Assembly: GCF_004339465.1 (NCBI RefSeq)
Contig: NZ_SMFY01000002.1
Location: forward strand, 1,116,001 to 1,180,000
Direction: 5' to 3'
Source of the DNA: Ancylobacter aquaticus
Lineage (GTDB): Bacteria; Pseudomonadota; Alphaproteobacteria; Rhizobiales; Xanthobacteraceae
DNA length: 64,000 nt
Under the pieces are notes generated by a model. It ran no database searches, was not told where the DNA came from, and saw only the letters and a program-made list of their open reading frames with translations. The position numbers and the translations under genes were made by a program. Positions 1 through 7,926 of the stretch are shown here, in pieces. Positions within the stretch are counted from its first letter, which is position 1. The number at the start of each line of letters is the position of its first letter.

Positions 1-227
1 GCGTTCCAGGTGACGCGCGGGCGCGGGTAGAGGTGGCTCTCGACATGGTCGGTGTGCAGCTCGACAAAGCCGGGCAGCACATAGTCCCCGCCCATGTCCT
101 GCGCCCCGCGCGGTGCCGCGCCGGTGCCGATCTCGGTGATCAGCCCGTCGCGCACCACGAGATGGCCCTCGATCACCACCTCATCCAGCACCAGTCGTGC
201 ATTGGCGTAGACGGTCTCGTTCATCAT
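1..227 (-). CDS. phnM: PhnM, N-terminal part (cut by window edge)
   Basis: This is the first 75 codons of alpha-D-ribose 1-methylphosphonate 5-triphosphate diphosphatase, which removes pyrophosphate from the triphosphate intermediate of the C-P lyase pathway in the cytoplasm. The amidohydrolase-type start is visible: a short beta-rich N-terminus, then GDYVLPGFVELHTDHVESHL, where the HTDH motif supplies the first metal ligands. Two adjacent ATG codons could start translation; the outer one at 227 is only 4 bases after the phnL stop, so phnM is the next gene of the operon. The rest lies outside the window. Confidence 0.9.
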   Translation of the reverse strand, partial: MMNETVYANARLVLDEVVIEGHLVVRDGLITEIGTGAAPRGAQDMGGDYVLPGFVELHTDHVESHLYPRPRVTWN

Positions 228-231
228 TGCC

Positions 232-936
232 TCACGCCGCCACCCGGGCGAAATCGGTGACGTCGATCACCCGGTCGCAGGCGGCCTCGCGCACCTCGGC
301 ATCGTGGAAAATGCCGAGAATGGCGACGCCAGCCCGCTTCTTCTCGGCGATCAGTTCCACCACCACGGAGCGGTTGGCCGCGTCCAGCGAGGCGGTCGGC
401 TCGTCCATCAAGAGCAGCGGACGGTGGGCGATGAGGCCGCGGGCGATGTTCACCCGCTGCTGCTCACCGCCCGAGAAGGTGGCGGGCGGCAGGCTCCACA
501 GCCGTTCCGGCAGGTTCAGCCGGGCAAGCAGCGCGCCGGCCCGCGCCGTTGCTTCCTCGACGGGCACGCCGTCATGCACCAGCGGCTCGGCCACCACGTC
601 GCGGGCGCCGACACGCGGGATCACGCGCAAAAACTGGCTGACATAGCCCATGGTGGTGTCGCGCAGCCTTATCAGCCGGCGCGGCGCGGCGCTGGCGACA
701 TCCACCACCTCGTCGCCGTCGCGCACCCGTATGGCGCCGGCATCGACGCGGTAATTGCCGTAGACCATTTTTAGCAGCGAGCTCTTGCCGGCGCCCGAAG
801 GCCCGCCCAGCGCCACGCATTCGCCGGCGAAAAGCTGGAAGCCGGCGCCATTCACCACCGGCAGCCGCGCGCCTTCGCGCAGGTGCAGGATGAAGGTCTT
901 GGCGACGCCGGAGACATCGAGGATGGGGGTGTTCAT
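232..936 (-). CDS. phnL: PhnL, C-P lyase ABC-type ATPase
   Basis: PhnL is an ABC ATPase-like subunit needed for C-P bond cleavage. It is not a transporter component; in the known pathway it works with the PhnGHIJ core in forming alpha-D-ribose 1-methylphosphonate 5-triphosphate. The 234-residue protein has a Walker A (GGPSGAGKSS), an ABC signature (FSGGEQQRVNIA) and a Walker B ending LLMDEPTASLD, and its length is close to E. coli PhnL. I chose the ATG at 936 (MNTPILDVSGVAKTF) because family homology begins there; upstream codons fall in a repeat-like spacer. It is separated from phnK by 253 bases, the only large gap in the operon. Confidence 0.93.
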   Translation of the reverse strand: MNTPILDVSGVAKTFILHLREGARLPVVNGAGFQLFAGECVALGGPSGAGKSSLLKMVYGNYRVDAGAIRVRDGDEVVDVASAAPRRLIRLRDTTMGYVSQFLRVIPRVGARDVVAEPLVHDGVPVEEATARAGALLARLNLPERLWSLPPATFSGGEQQRVNIARGLIAHRPLLLMDEPTASLDAANRSVVVELIAEKKRAGVAILGIFHDAEVREAACDRVIDVTDFARVAA

Positions 937-1189
937 GGGTAGCTCTTCCAGCAAATCGGAAGCGACAAGAGGGTTTCGTGCGCGGCCGTGTCCCGGTCCA
1001 GCGACGGCGCAGCCGGAGCGCCGCGCCGGGACCCAGCGAAAAACACCTGCGTAGCGGGCCAATGCCGCCTTGGCGGCGTAACGCAGCCCCGTGCAACAGC
1101 ACGGGAGGCTGGGCCCCGGCTCGCGCTACGCACCGGCTGCGCCGGCGCTACGCTTGGCCGGGGAACGGGATGGGGGTTCATCGTCTGCC
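937..1189. repeat. phnK-phnL spacer with palindromic repeat-like units
   Basis: This 253-base spacer has no plausible gene. It contains two blocks with imperfect dyad symmetry: one around 990-1040 (TGTCCCGG ... CCGGGACC) and one around 1110-1170 (GGCCCCGGCTCGCGC ... GCCGGGGAACGGG). GC-rich palindromes of this style are dispersed intergenic repeats in many Hyphomicrobiales genomes. All other junctions from phnG to phnK overlap or are under 5 bases, so an inserted repeat is the simplest explanation. It may fold in the mRNA and change phnL/phnM expression; that is inference. Confidence 0.5.
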
Positions 1190-1966
1190 TCACGCCGCCA
1201 GAACCGAGGACACGAGCAGCTGCGTGTAGGGCTCGCGCGGGTCGTCCAGCACCTGGTCGGTGATGCCGGTCTCGATCACCCGCCCGTGCCGCATCACCAC
1301 CATGCGGTGCGAAAGCAGCCGGGCTACGGCGAGGTCATGGGTGACGATGATGACCGCCAGCCCCAGCTCCGCCACCAGCCCGCGAATGAGGTCGAGCAGC
1401 CGCGCCTGCACCGAGACGTCGAGCCCGCCGGTCGGTTCATCCATGAAGACGAGGCGCGGGCGCGTGACGAGGTTGCGGGCGATCTGCAGGCGCTGGCGCA
1501 TGCCGCCGGAAAAGGCGCGCGGGTCGTCGTCGATGCGGTCGCCGGCGATTTCCACCTTGGCCAGCCAGTCCAGCGCCTCATGGCGGATATTGCCATAATG
1601 GCGCCCGCCGACCGCCATCAGCCGCTCGCCGACATTGCCGCCGGCGGAGACCGCCATGCGCAGCCCGTCCGCCGGGTTCTGCCGCACGAAGCCCCAGTCG
1701 GTGCGCACCAGCAGGCGCTTCTCGGCTGCGCCGAGGGTGGAGAGGTCTTTGAGCCGCCCGTCGCGCAGGCGATAGGAGACGCGGCCCGCGCTCGGCTCAA
1801 GCTCGGTGGAGAGCAGGCCGAGCAGGGTCGACTTGCCCGAGCCGCTCTCGCCCACCACCGCCAGCACCTCGCCGGGATAGACCTCCAGCGCCACGTCGCG
1901 GCAGCCGATGCGGGCGCCGTAATTCTTCGACAGCCCTTCGGCAATCAGCAGGGGATGTTCGGTCAT
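1190..1966 (-). CDS. phnK: PhnK, C-P lyase ABC-type ATPase
   Basis: PhnK is the ABC ATPase-like subunit that binds the PhnGHIJ core through PhnJ. The 258-residue protein begins MTEHPLLIAEGLSKNYG and shows a Walker A (GESGSGKSTLL), signature (FSGGMRQRLQIARNL) and Walker B (LVFMDEPTGGLD). The ATG at 1966 overlaps the phnJ stop as ATGA, which implies translational coupling. Longer upstream extensions read through the end of phnJ and are not used. The overlap is intact although a repeat element sits just upstream in phnJ. Confidence 0.94.
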   Translation of the reverse strand: MTEHPLLIAEGLSKNYGARIGCRDVALEVYPGEVLAVVGESGSGKSTLLGLLSTELEPSAGRVSYRLRDGRLKDLSTLGAAEKRLLVRTDWGFVRQNPADGLRMAVSAGGNVGERLMAVGGRHYGNIRHEALDWLAKVEIAGDRIDDDPRAFSGGMRQRLQIARNLVTRPRLVFMDEPTGGLDVSVQARLLDLIRGLVAELGLAVIIVTHDLAVARLLSHRMVVMRHGRVIETGITDQVLDDPREPYTQLLVSSVLAA

Positions 1967-2979
1967 GGCTGGTCTCCCCCCTGGATCGTCATCCCGGACA
2001 GCATGGCACGCGACAATCCGGGACCGTCGCCCGAAAATGGCGCGCCATCGTCGCGCGATACGGGCTCTGCGCTCCGCACCGGCCGGGATGACGGGGGCTC
2101 CCCCGCCATTTCGCCGCGATGGCCCGCCGCCTGCCTTCCGTTGCAGTAATCGGTGTCCGAGCACACGAACATCCGCCCGCCCTTGTCGTCGAGGATCACC
2201 TCGTCGAGATAGACCCCGGTCGCCGCGCACAGCGCGCAGGGCTTGGCGAAGCGCTGCACCGTGAACGGGTGGTCCTCGAAATCCAGCGAGCGCACCTTCG
2301 TATAGGGCGGGATGGCGTAGATGCGCTTCTCGCGCCCGGCCCCGAACAGCTGCAGCGCCGGGCAGTCGTCGAGCTTGGGGTTGTCGAATTTCGGGATCGG
2401 CGAGGGGTCCATCACATAGCGCCCCGCCACTTCCACCGGGTAGGCATAGGTGGTGGCGATGTGCCCGTGGCGGGCGATGTCCTCGTAGAGCTTCACATGC
2501 ATGAGGCCGTATTCGGCCAGCGCGTGAAGCTGGCGCGTCTCGGTCTCGCGCGGCTCCAGAAAGCGCAGCGGCTCGGGGATCGGCACCTGGTAGACGAGGA
2601 TCTGGTTCTCGGACAGCGGCGTCTCGGGCACGCGGTGGCGGGTCTGGATGATGGTCGCCTCCACCGCCGAGGTGGTGGTGGCGACCCGTGCCGTCTTCTC
2701 GAAGAAGCCGCGAATGGCCACCGCATTGGTGGTGTCGTCGGCGCCCTGATCGATGACCTTGAGCACATCCTGCGGCCCGAGCACCGCGGCCGTCACCTGC
2801 ACGCCACCCGTGCCCCAGCCATAGGGCATCGGCATTTCGCGCGCGGCGAACGGCACCTGATAGCCGGGCACGGCGATCGCCTTGAGAATGGCGCGGCGGA
2901 TCATCCTTTTGGTCTGCTCGTCGAGATAGGCGAAATTGTAGGTGATCTCGGGCATGGTCCCGACACTGTGGGCGTTCAT
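1963..2979 (-). CDS. phnJ: PhnJ, radical-SAM C-P lyase with repeat-encoded C-terminal tail
   Basis: PhnJ cleaves the carbon-phosphorus bond of alkylphosphonates bound to ribose phosphate, using S-adenosylmethionine and a [4Fe-4S] cluster. In the 338-residue product I see the glycine-radical region (PGYQVPF, Gly39), the cluster cysteines in CALC (Cys248, Cys251) and in FVCSDTDYC (Cys273, Cys279). Family proteins end soon after this last motif at about 280 residues. Here about 55 extra residues follow, encoded largely by a palindromic repeat at 1987-2093. The ATG at 2979 overlaps the phnI stop as ATGA. The tail is low-complexity and probably disordered; whether it affects PhnK docking is unknown. 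Confidence 0.95.
   Translation of the reverse strand: MNAHSVGTMPEITYNFAYLDEQTKRMIRRAILKAIAVPGYQVPFAAREMPMPYGWGTGGVQVTAAVLGPQDVLKVIDQGADDTTNAVAIRGFFEKTARVATTTSAVEATIIQTRHRVPETPLSENQILVYQVPIPEPLRFLEPRETETRQLHALAEYGLMHVKLYEDIARHGHIATTYAYPVEVAGRYVMDPSPIPKFDNPKLDDCPALQLFGAGREKRIYAIPPYTKVRSLDFEDHPFTVQRFAKPCALCAATGVYLDEVILDDKGGRMFVCSDTDYCNGRQAAGHRGEMAGEPPSSRPVRSAEPVSRDDGAPFSGDGPGLSRAMLSGMTIQGGDQP
1987..2093. repeat. CGTCATCCCGG-type palindromic element inside phnJ
   Basis: This 107-base element is bounded by perfect 11-base inverted ends: CGTCATCCCGG at 1987-1997 and CCGGGATGACG at 2083-2093. It has internal CCGGGACC-type sequence like the intergenic elements at 51550-51641 and 55899-55980. It lies wholly within the phnJ reading frame and is translated as most of the extra C-terminal tail. 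Insertion into a coding region, with the frame left open, resembles the Rickettsia palindromic elements in behaviour; the family relation is not claimed. Confidence 0.8.
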
Positions 2980-4079
2980 TCCGCCGCTTCCTTCATCTGC
3001 GCCGCATGTTCGGCCCGCATGCGCCGCACGAGGTCCAGTTCGGCCTGGAAGTCGACGTAATGCGGCAGCTTCAGGTGCTCGACGAAGCCGGTCGCCTGCA
3101 CGTTGTCGCAATGGGAGAGCACGAATTCCTCGTCCTGCGCCGGGGCGCCGCGTTCCTCGCCGAGTTCCTCCCAGCGCAGCGCCCGCTCCACCAGCGCCAT
3201 GGACAGCGCCTTGCGCTCGCACTGGCCGAAGACGAGGCCATAGCCGCGGGTGAACTGCGGCGCCGTGGTCGCCGAGCCCTTGAACTGGTTGACGCTCTGG
3301 CACTCCGTCACCTGAACGGTGCCGAGCGAGAGTTCGAAGCCGAGTTCCGGGGCGTCGAAGATCACCTCGACATCGCCGAAGCGGATTTCGCCGACAAAGG
3401 GGTGCGAGCGCCCATAGCCGCGCTGGGTGGAATAGCCGAGCGCCAGCAGATAGCCCTCATCGCCGCGCGCCAGCGTCTGCAGCCGGGTCGAGCGGTCGAC
3501 GGGGAACGACACCGGGGCGCGGGTGATGTCGAAGGGCTCGGCGCCGTCATCGTCCGGCGCGCCCTCGATCAGCCCCTCCTGCCCCAGCAGGTCGGTGACG
3601 CGCGGCATGGAAACCGGGGCAGGAGCGTCATCCACCCGCGTGGCCTGATCGTTCCCCTCGCGCGCCTCGTCGGCCAGCCCGAGCGAGGTATCGAGAAGCC
3701 GGTGGGTATAGTCGAAGGTCGGCCCCAGCAACTGGCCGCCCGGCAGATCCTTGTAGGTGGCGGAGACCCGCCGGCGCACCAGCATTTCGGCCGTGTCCAG
3801 CGCCTTCGCATAGCCGAAGCGCGGCAAGGTGGTGCGGAAGGCGCGGATGAGGAAGATCGCCTCGATCAGGTCGCCGCGCGCCTGCTTCACCGCCAGCGCC
3901 GCCAGCTCGACATCGTAGAGCGAGCCTTCCGCCATCACCCGGTCCACCGCCAGCGTGAGTTGCTCGGCGATCTGGTCGAGCGTGATCGAGGGCAGGTTCG
4001 TGTTGCCGCGCCGGCGCTTGGCGAGAAGCGCGTGGGCGTTGCGGATGGCCTTCTCGCCACCCTTGGCCGCCACATACAT
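2976..4079 (-). CDS. phnI: PhnI, C-P lyase core subunit (nucleosidase-type)
   Basis: PhnI catalyses the first committed step, displacing adenine from ATP with the phosphonate, together with PhnG, PhnH and PhnL. The 367-residue protein aligns by eye along its length with E. coli PhnI: MYVAxKGGEKAI at the start, KDLPGGQLLGPTFDYTHRLLD, LARGDEGYLLALGYSTQRGYGRSHPF, and the ending AQDEEFVLSHCDNVQATGFVEHLKLPHYVDFQAELDLV region. It starts 3 bases after the phnH stop and ends in an ATGA overlap with phnJ, so it is embedded in the operon. Confidence 0.96.
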   Translation of the reverse strand: MYVAAKGGEKAIRNAHALLAKRRRGNTNLPSITLDQIAEQLTLAVDRVMAEGSLYDVELAALAVKQARGDLIEAIFLIRAFRTTLPRFGYAKALDTAEMLVRRRVSATYKDLPGGQLLGPTFDYTHRLLDTSLGLADEAREGNDQATRVDDAPAPVSMPRVTDLLGQEGLIEGAPDDDGAEPFDITRAPVSFPVDRSTRLQTLARGDEGYLLALGYSTQRGYGRSHPFVGEIRFGDVEVIFDAPELGFELSLGTVQVTECQSVNQFKGSATTAPQFTRGYGLVFGQCERKALSMALVERALRWEELGEERGAPAQDEEFVLSHCDNVQATGFVEHLKLPHYVDFQAELDLVRRMRAEHAAQMKEAAE

Positions 4080-4082
4080 CGC

Positions 4083-4676
4083 TCAACCCTCCTTCACGGT
4101 GACGGAACGCGGCAGGCCGGCGACACCGCCCGGCCCGGCCAACAGAAGATCGACCCCGAGCGGGAAGAGAGCGCGGTTTTCCGCCAGGCGGGCGACGATA
4201 TCCGCCGGTAGCGGCGTGGCGCCGAACGCCGCGCGCCCTTTGATGCCCGGCCCTTCCAGCACCAGCCCGCCGGTGAAGGCTTCCACCTGCACGATCAGCG
4301 TGGCGGAGGCGTCGGGATATTCCGGCGAGCCCTGCGCGAAATCGGAAAAGTCCGGCATGTCGGCGGGTTCGGCGATCAGCGCGAAACGCGCCTCGCGTGC
4401 ATCCGTGACAATCGGCGCGCCGGTGTGGAAGCGCAGGAAATCGCCCACCTCAGGCACGCGGGCCAGCGCCGCATCGAGCCAGAGCGGCGTCTCGTAGTCG
4501 CACAAGGCCAGCACCAGCGCGGCCGCTTCCGGATTGAGCGGGGCCGGCGGGGTGAGCGCGGTGATGATCGGCTCGACGCGCCCGGGCCGCGCCAGCGCCC
4601 ACATGGCGGTGCGGAAGGCGGCCTGCGAATCGAACACCGGATCGTCGAAGCCGTTCGCAAGAAGTGTGGCAGGCAT
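4083..4676 (-). CDS. phnH: PhnH, C-P lyase core subunit
   Basis: PhnH is a structural and required subunit of the (PhnGHIJ)2 core complex. The 197-residue product starts MPATLLANGFDDPVFDSQAAFRTAMWALARPGR, the usual PhnH opening with the F-DPVFxxQxxFRxxMxAMARPG pattern, and matches the normal size (about 194). I used the ATG at 4676, one base after the phnG stop; the longer upstream reading is antisense to nothing useful and overlaps phnG. Expression follows the PhnF-controlled promoter upstream of phnG. Confidence 0.93.
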   Translation of the reverse strand: MPATLLANGFDDPVFDSQAAFRTAMWALARPGRVEPIITALTPPAPLNPEAAALVLALCDYETPLWLDAALARVPEVGDFLRFHTGAPIVTDAREARFALIAEPADMPDFSDFAQGSPEYPDASATLIVQVEAFTGGLVLEGPGIKGRAAFGATPLPADIVARLAENRALFPLGVDLLLAGPGGVAGLPRSVTVKEG

Positions 4677-4677
4677 G

Positions 4678-5154
4678 TCAGTCCTCCCCGCGCACGAGGG
4701 TGAAGAAGTCGACCTTGGTCGCCGCCGTCTCGGCCCGCGCACCGGCCGATTCACTGGAAAGCCGCGCCCGCACCGGGGCCAGCGCATCCTCCACCGCCGC
4801 GCGCCGCGCCTCGTCCTGCCACAGCGCATCGAGAATGGCGGACTGGCGCGCCGCCTTCACGTCGCGGCCGAGCCGATAGGCGAAGCCGCTCGCGCCGCCC
4901 TCCAGCCGCACCGCCGCGCGGGCCACCGTCGCCTCGCCGAGATTGAACGGCGCGCCATCGCCCCCGGTCCGCCCGCGCAGCATCACCAGCCCGACTTCCG
5001 GTGGCTTGAGGTTGGACGCGGCGGGAAGCGGGGCGAGTTGCGCCAGGATGGCGTCCAGTTCAGTCGATTCCGCCCGCGCCATCACCGCCATCATGCCTTG
5101 CCGCGCAGTGCGGCAGGCGTTGGCGTCGCGGGGGTCTGCTGGGGAAGGCTGCAT
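4678..5154 (-). CDS. phnG: PhnG, C-P lyase core subunit
   Basis: PhnG is the small core subunit of C-P lyase and the first gene of this operon. The 158-residue protein has the family signatures GLVMLRGRTGGDGAPFNLGEATVARAAV-like core and the C-terminal KVDFFTLVRGED. I prefer the ATG at 5154 (MQPSPADPRDAN) to a longer start at 5217, because the latter lies inside the regulator operator. The first 20 residues are variable in this family, so the exact start is uncertain. Confidence 0.9.
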   Translation of the reverse strand: MQPSPADPRDANACRTARQGMMAVMARAESTELDAILAQLAPLPAASNLKPPEVGLVMLRGRTGGDGAPFNLGEATVARAAVRLEGGASGFAYRLGRDVKAARQSAILDALWQDEARRAAVEDALAPVRARLSSESAGARAETAATKVDFFTLVRGED

Positions 5155-5204
5155 GTGGGGATCCGCGCCTGACGTGCCGTAAAGGCCGTTTACATTTCGG
5201 CGGA

Positions 5205-5226
5205 TTTGTATATTCATCTATACAAA
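5205..5226. promoter_or_regulatory. PhnF-type operator in the phnG-phnF intergenic region
   Basis: A perfect inverted repeat, TTTGTATA-N6-TATACAAA (8-base arms, 22 bases), lies midway between the divergent phnG (start 5154) and phnF (start 5261). HutC-subfamily GntR regulators such as PhnF are known to bind GTxTA/TAxAC dyads of this kind. Its position allows one protein to repress both promoters. No second copy was noticed in the window. Confidence 0.75.
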
Positions 5227-5260
5227 CAGGCAAGCGCAGTTTTCGCACCGCGGTGAAAAT

Positions 5261-6031
5261 ATGGACCCGACCAACGACAGCGCCGTGACATCGCCCCTCT
5301 CCCCGGCGGAGGACGTGGCGCGCGGCACCGGCGTCTCGCTGTGGAAGCAGATCGCCGAGCGGATCGAAGCGGAGATTGTGGAGGGCCGCCTCACCCCCGG
5401 CGCGCGCCTGCCGACGGAGAACGAACTGGCGGAGCGCTTCGGCGTGAACCGCCACACGCTGCGCCGGGCGCTGGCCTCCCTCACCGAGCGAAGGTTGATC
5501 GAGGCGACGCCGGGGCGCGGCACCTTCGTGAAGGAGCCGCCGATCCGCTACCCCATCAATGCCCGCACCCGCTTCTCCGAGATCGTCTCGCGCGAGGGCC
5601 GCGCGCCCAGCGGCCGGCTCATCGGCTCGCGCGTCGAGCCCGCCTCGGCCGAGATCGCGCAGGCACTGGGCCTCGCCCCCGGCGCCGAGGTGCTGCGGGT
5701 CGATGTGATCCGCGAGGCGGACGGGGTCCCGATCACCGTCGCCTCGCACTGGTACGAGGCCGACCGCTGCCGCGACCTCGACCTGCTGGTCGCCGCCACC
5801 GGCTCGGTGACGCGGGCGCTGGAGACGCTGGGTCTCGGCGATTATCGCCGGCTTGAAACCCGCATCACCGCCCGCCCCGCCGACGAGGAGGATTGCCGCC
5901 TGCTCGCTCTCCCCTCCGGCCGCACCGTCATGGTAGTGGACGCCATCAATGGCGATCCGCAGCGCCGGCCGATCCAGTATTCCCACGCCCGATTCTGCGC
6001 CGATCGCGTGCAGCTTGTCGTGAAAACCTGA
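5261..6031 (+). CDS. phnF: PhnF, GntR/HutC-type repressor of phosphonate genes
   Basis: The 256-residue protein has an N-terminal winged helix of the GntR type (SLWKQIAERIEAEIVEGRLTPGARLPTENELAERFGVNRHTLRRALASL, residues about 25-75) and a C-terminal UTRA ligand-binding domain (about 100-245). This is the phosphonate operon regulator PhnF by domain plan and by its divergent position next to phnG. It probably represses phnGHIJKLM and itself through the dyad at 5205-5226. The effector is not known from sequence. It is followed after 11 bases by the flavoprotein gene, so the two are probably cotranscribed. Confidence 0.9.
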   Translation: MDPTNDSAVTSPLSPAEDVARGTGVSLWKQIAERIEAEIVEGRLTPGARLPTENELAERFGVNRHTLRRALASLTERRLIEATPGRGTFVKEPPIRYPINARTRFSEIVSREGRAPSGRLIGSRVEPASAEIAQALGLAPGAEVLRVDVIREADGVPITVASHWYEADRCRDLDLLVAATGSVTRALETLGLGDYRRLETRITARPADEEDCRLLALPSGRTVMVVDAINGDPQRRPIQYSHARFCADRVQLVVKT

Positions 6032-6042
6032 AAGGACAGAGC

Positions 6043-6651
6043 ATGGCCGCCCTCACCCGACTTGAGGATTTGCGTGCGCTTTATGGCGAGGTGCGCGAGC
6101 GCAGCCGCCGCAAGGTGCTGCCGGCCATCGACCCGCATGCGCGCGCCTTCATCGGCTATTCGCCGCTGGTCATGCTCTCGTCCATGGGCGCGGACGGGCG
6201 CGCCGACGTGACCCCGCGTGGCGATGCGCCGGGCTTCGTCGCGGTGGAGGACCCCGCCACGCTGCTGATCCCCGACCGGCCCGGCAACAACCGGCTCGAC
6301 ACGCTGACCAACCTGATCGGAAACCCGGCTGTCGGCCTGCTTTTTCTCATCCCCGGCGTCGACGAGACGCTGCGGATCAACGGCCGGGCGGAAATCCGCG
6401 ACGATGCCGAACTGCTCGCCCGCTTCGTGGTGAACGGCAAGGCGCCGACCACAGTGCTGCGCATCGCGGTGGAAGAGGTTTATCTGCACTGCGCCAAGGC
6501 GTTCATGCGCTCGGGGGCGTGGCAGCCGGAGAGCTTCCTGCCGCGCGACCGGCTTCCGAGCATGGGCGAAATGATGCGCGACCAGCTCGGCATGGCCGGC
6601 GCCGAGACGCAGGCGGAGATGCTGGAGCGCTACCGCGCCACGCTTTATTGA
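6043..6651 (+). CDS. FMN-dependent PPOX-type flavoprotein (MSMEG_1061 family)
   Basis: This 202-residue cytoplasmic protein has the pyridoxamine-5'-phosphate-oxidase split-barrel fold. Visible are AFIGYSPLVMLSSMGADGRADVTPRGDAPGFV (FMN-barrel strands), LLIPDRPGNNRLDTLTNLIGNPAVGLLFLIPG and a C-terminal HCAKAFMRSGAW segment, all typical of the MSMEG_1061 subgroup. The ATG at 6043 has AAAGGA upstream. It follows phnF closely, but homologues are found in many contexts, so a role in phosphonate metabolism is not shown. The substrate is unknown. Confidence 0.85.
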   Translation: MAALTRLEDLRALYGEVRERSRRKVLPAIDPHARAFIGYSPLVMLSSMGADGRADVTPRGDAPGFVAVEDPATLLIPDRPGNNRLDTLTNLIGNPAVGLLFLIPGVDETLRINGRAEIRDDAELLARFVVNGKAPTTVLRIAVEEVYLHCAKAFMRSGAWQPESFLPRDRLPSMGEMMRDQLGMAGAETQAEMLERYRATLY

Positions 6652-6671
6652 GGGGCGCCGGCGTCCCCCTC
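6650..6671. terminator. Hairpin between convergent genes
   Basis: GAGGGG (6650-6655) and CCCCTC (6666-6671) pair around a GC-rich loop in the 28-base gap between the flavoprotein gene and the convergent hydroxyacid oxidase gene. There is no clear T-run on either side, so it is only a possible bidirectional terminator. Confidence 0.35.
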
Positions 6672-6679
6672 GCGCCAGA

Positions 6680-7777
6680 TCACTCCTCGCGCCAGAGCAC
6701 TTGCGGGCCGATATCGGCCAGCGTGCGGCAGCCGGTCAGCACCATCGCCACCTCGAACTCGCACCTCAGCAGGTGCAGCACATGGGCGACGCCGGCCGGG
6801 CCGGCGACCGCCAGCCCGTAAAGGCAGGGCCGCCCCACCAGCACCGCGCTCGCGCCCAAGGCCAGCGCCTTCAGCACGTCCGTGCCGCGCCGTATGCCGC
6901 CATCCATCAGCACCGGAACCCGCCCGGCGACCTGCCGCGCCACGGCGGGAAGCGCGTCGAGGCTGGCCGGCACCGTGTCGAGCACCCGGCCGCCATGGTT
7001 GGAAACGATCAGCCCGTCGACGCCGTGCGACAACGCCGTTTCGGCGTCGTCCGCCGTCATGATGCCCTTGAGCAGGATCGGCAGCAGGGTGAGCGAGCGC
7101 AGCCAGGCGATGTCCTCCCAGCGCGCCGCGACATCGAGAAAGCCCCGGAACATCAGGCTCTCGCCCAGCGCGGCTTCGGCGATATGGCGCGTGTGCAGCC
7201 CGCGCAGATTGGCGTGCTCGGAGAGCTTCGGCCCGACATAGCCCGCCCGCTGCTCGCGGTTGCGCAGGCTGTGAACCGGCGCGTCCACCGTCACCACCAG
7301 CGCGCCATACCCCGCCGCCTCGGCACGTCGCACCAGTTCGGCGGTAAAGCCGCGATCATGCTGGATATAGAGCTGGAACCACAGCGGCGTGCGCGCCGCG
7401 CGGGCGATCTCCTCCAGCGTGACGTCGGATTCGGTGCTCGCCACCATGCCGGCCTTCGCCCCGCCGGCCCCGACCACGGTGGCGATCTCCGCCTCCGGCA
7501 CGGCGAGGCCGTGATGGGCGGTGGGCGCGACCAGTATGGGATGGGCGAAGGACTGGCCGAACAGGGAGAGCTCCGTGCCGCCGCCCTTGAAGTTCCCCAG
7601 CACACGCGGGGCGAGCCTCACCTTCTCGAACGCCGCGCGGTTCCAGCCCAGCGTCGCTTCATCCGCCGCGCCGCCGGAAAAATAAGCGTAGGCCTGCGCG
7701 CTCAGCCGCTCGCGTGCCAGCGTCTCGTAATCCTCCAGCGCCACCACGCCCGGCGGTATCGCATAATCGCTCGGCAT
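6680..7777 (-). CDS. FMN-dependent 2-hydroxyacid oxidase/dehydrogenase
   Basis: This 365-residue protein belongs to the FMN-dependent alpha-hydroxyacid dehydrogenase family (lactate/glycolate/mandelate oxidases). It has the TIM-barrel landmarks YFSGGAADEATLGWNR, FAHPILVAPTAHHGLA, QLYIQHDR, VVTVDAP, ILLKGIMTADDA and the active-site SNHGGRVLD with its catalytic histidine, followed by DGGIRRGTDVLKALALGA. The start at 7777 (MPSDYAIPPGVVALEDYE) fits family length. No membrane anchor is visible. The substrate cannot be told from sequence; lactate-type acids are most likely. Confidence 0.88.
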   Translation of the reverse strand: MPSDYAIPPGVVALEDYETLARERLSAQAYAYFSGGAADEATLGWNRAAFEKVRLAPRVLGNFKGGGTELSLFGQSFAHPILVAPTAHHGLAVPEAEIATVVGAGGAKAGMVASTESDVTLEEIARAARTPLWFQLYIQHDRGFTAELVRRAEAAGYGALVVTVDAPVHSLRNREQRAGYVGPKLSEHANLRGLHTRHIAEAALGESLMFRGFLDVAARWEDIAWLRSLTLLPILLKGIMTADDAETALSHGVDGLIVSNHGGRVLDTVPASLDALPAVARQVAGRVPVLMDGGIRRGTDVLKALALGASAVLVGRPCLYGLAVAGPAGVAHVLHLLRCEFEVAMVLTGCRTLADIGPQVLWREE

Positions 7778-7926
7778 GCTGTCCCCACTGCCCCGGTGCC
7801 GCTGTTCGGCGCGGCCCGTGCGCTTCATAGTCGCTTGTGGGCGATGATGCAGCATCAGGGCGTCGCGAACGGCCCATTAACCGGATGGCGCCATGATGGG
7901 GCGACAGGAAACGGGGATCTAGGGCG

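Noticed and set aside
1987-2093. Possible frameshift or sequencing error making the long PhnJ tail
   Set aside because: The downstream ATGA overlap with phnK is preserved in the same frame and the inserted DNA has repeat ends, so an insertion explains the tail without any error.
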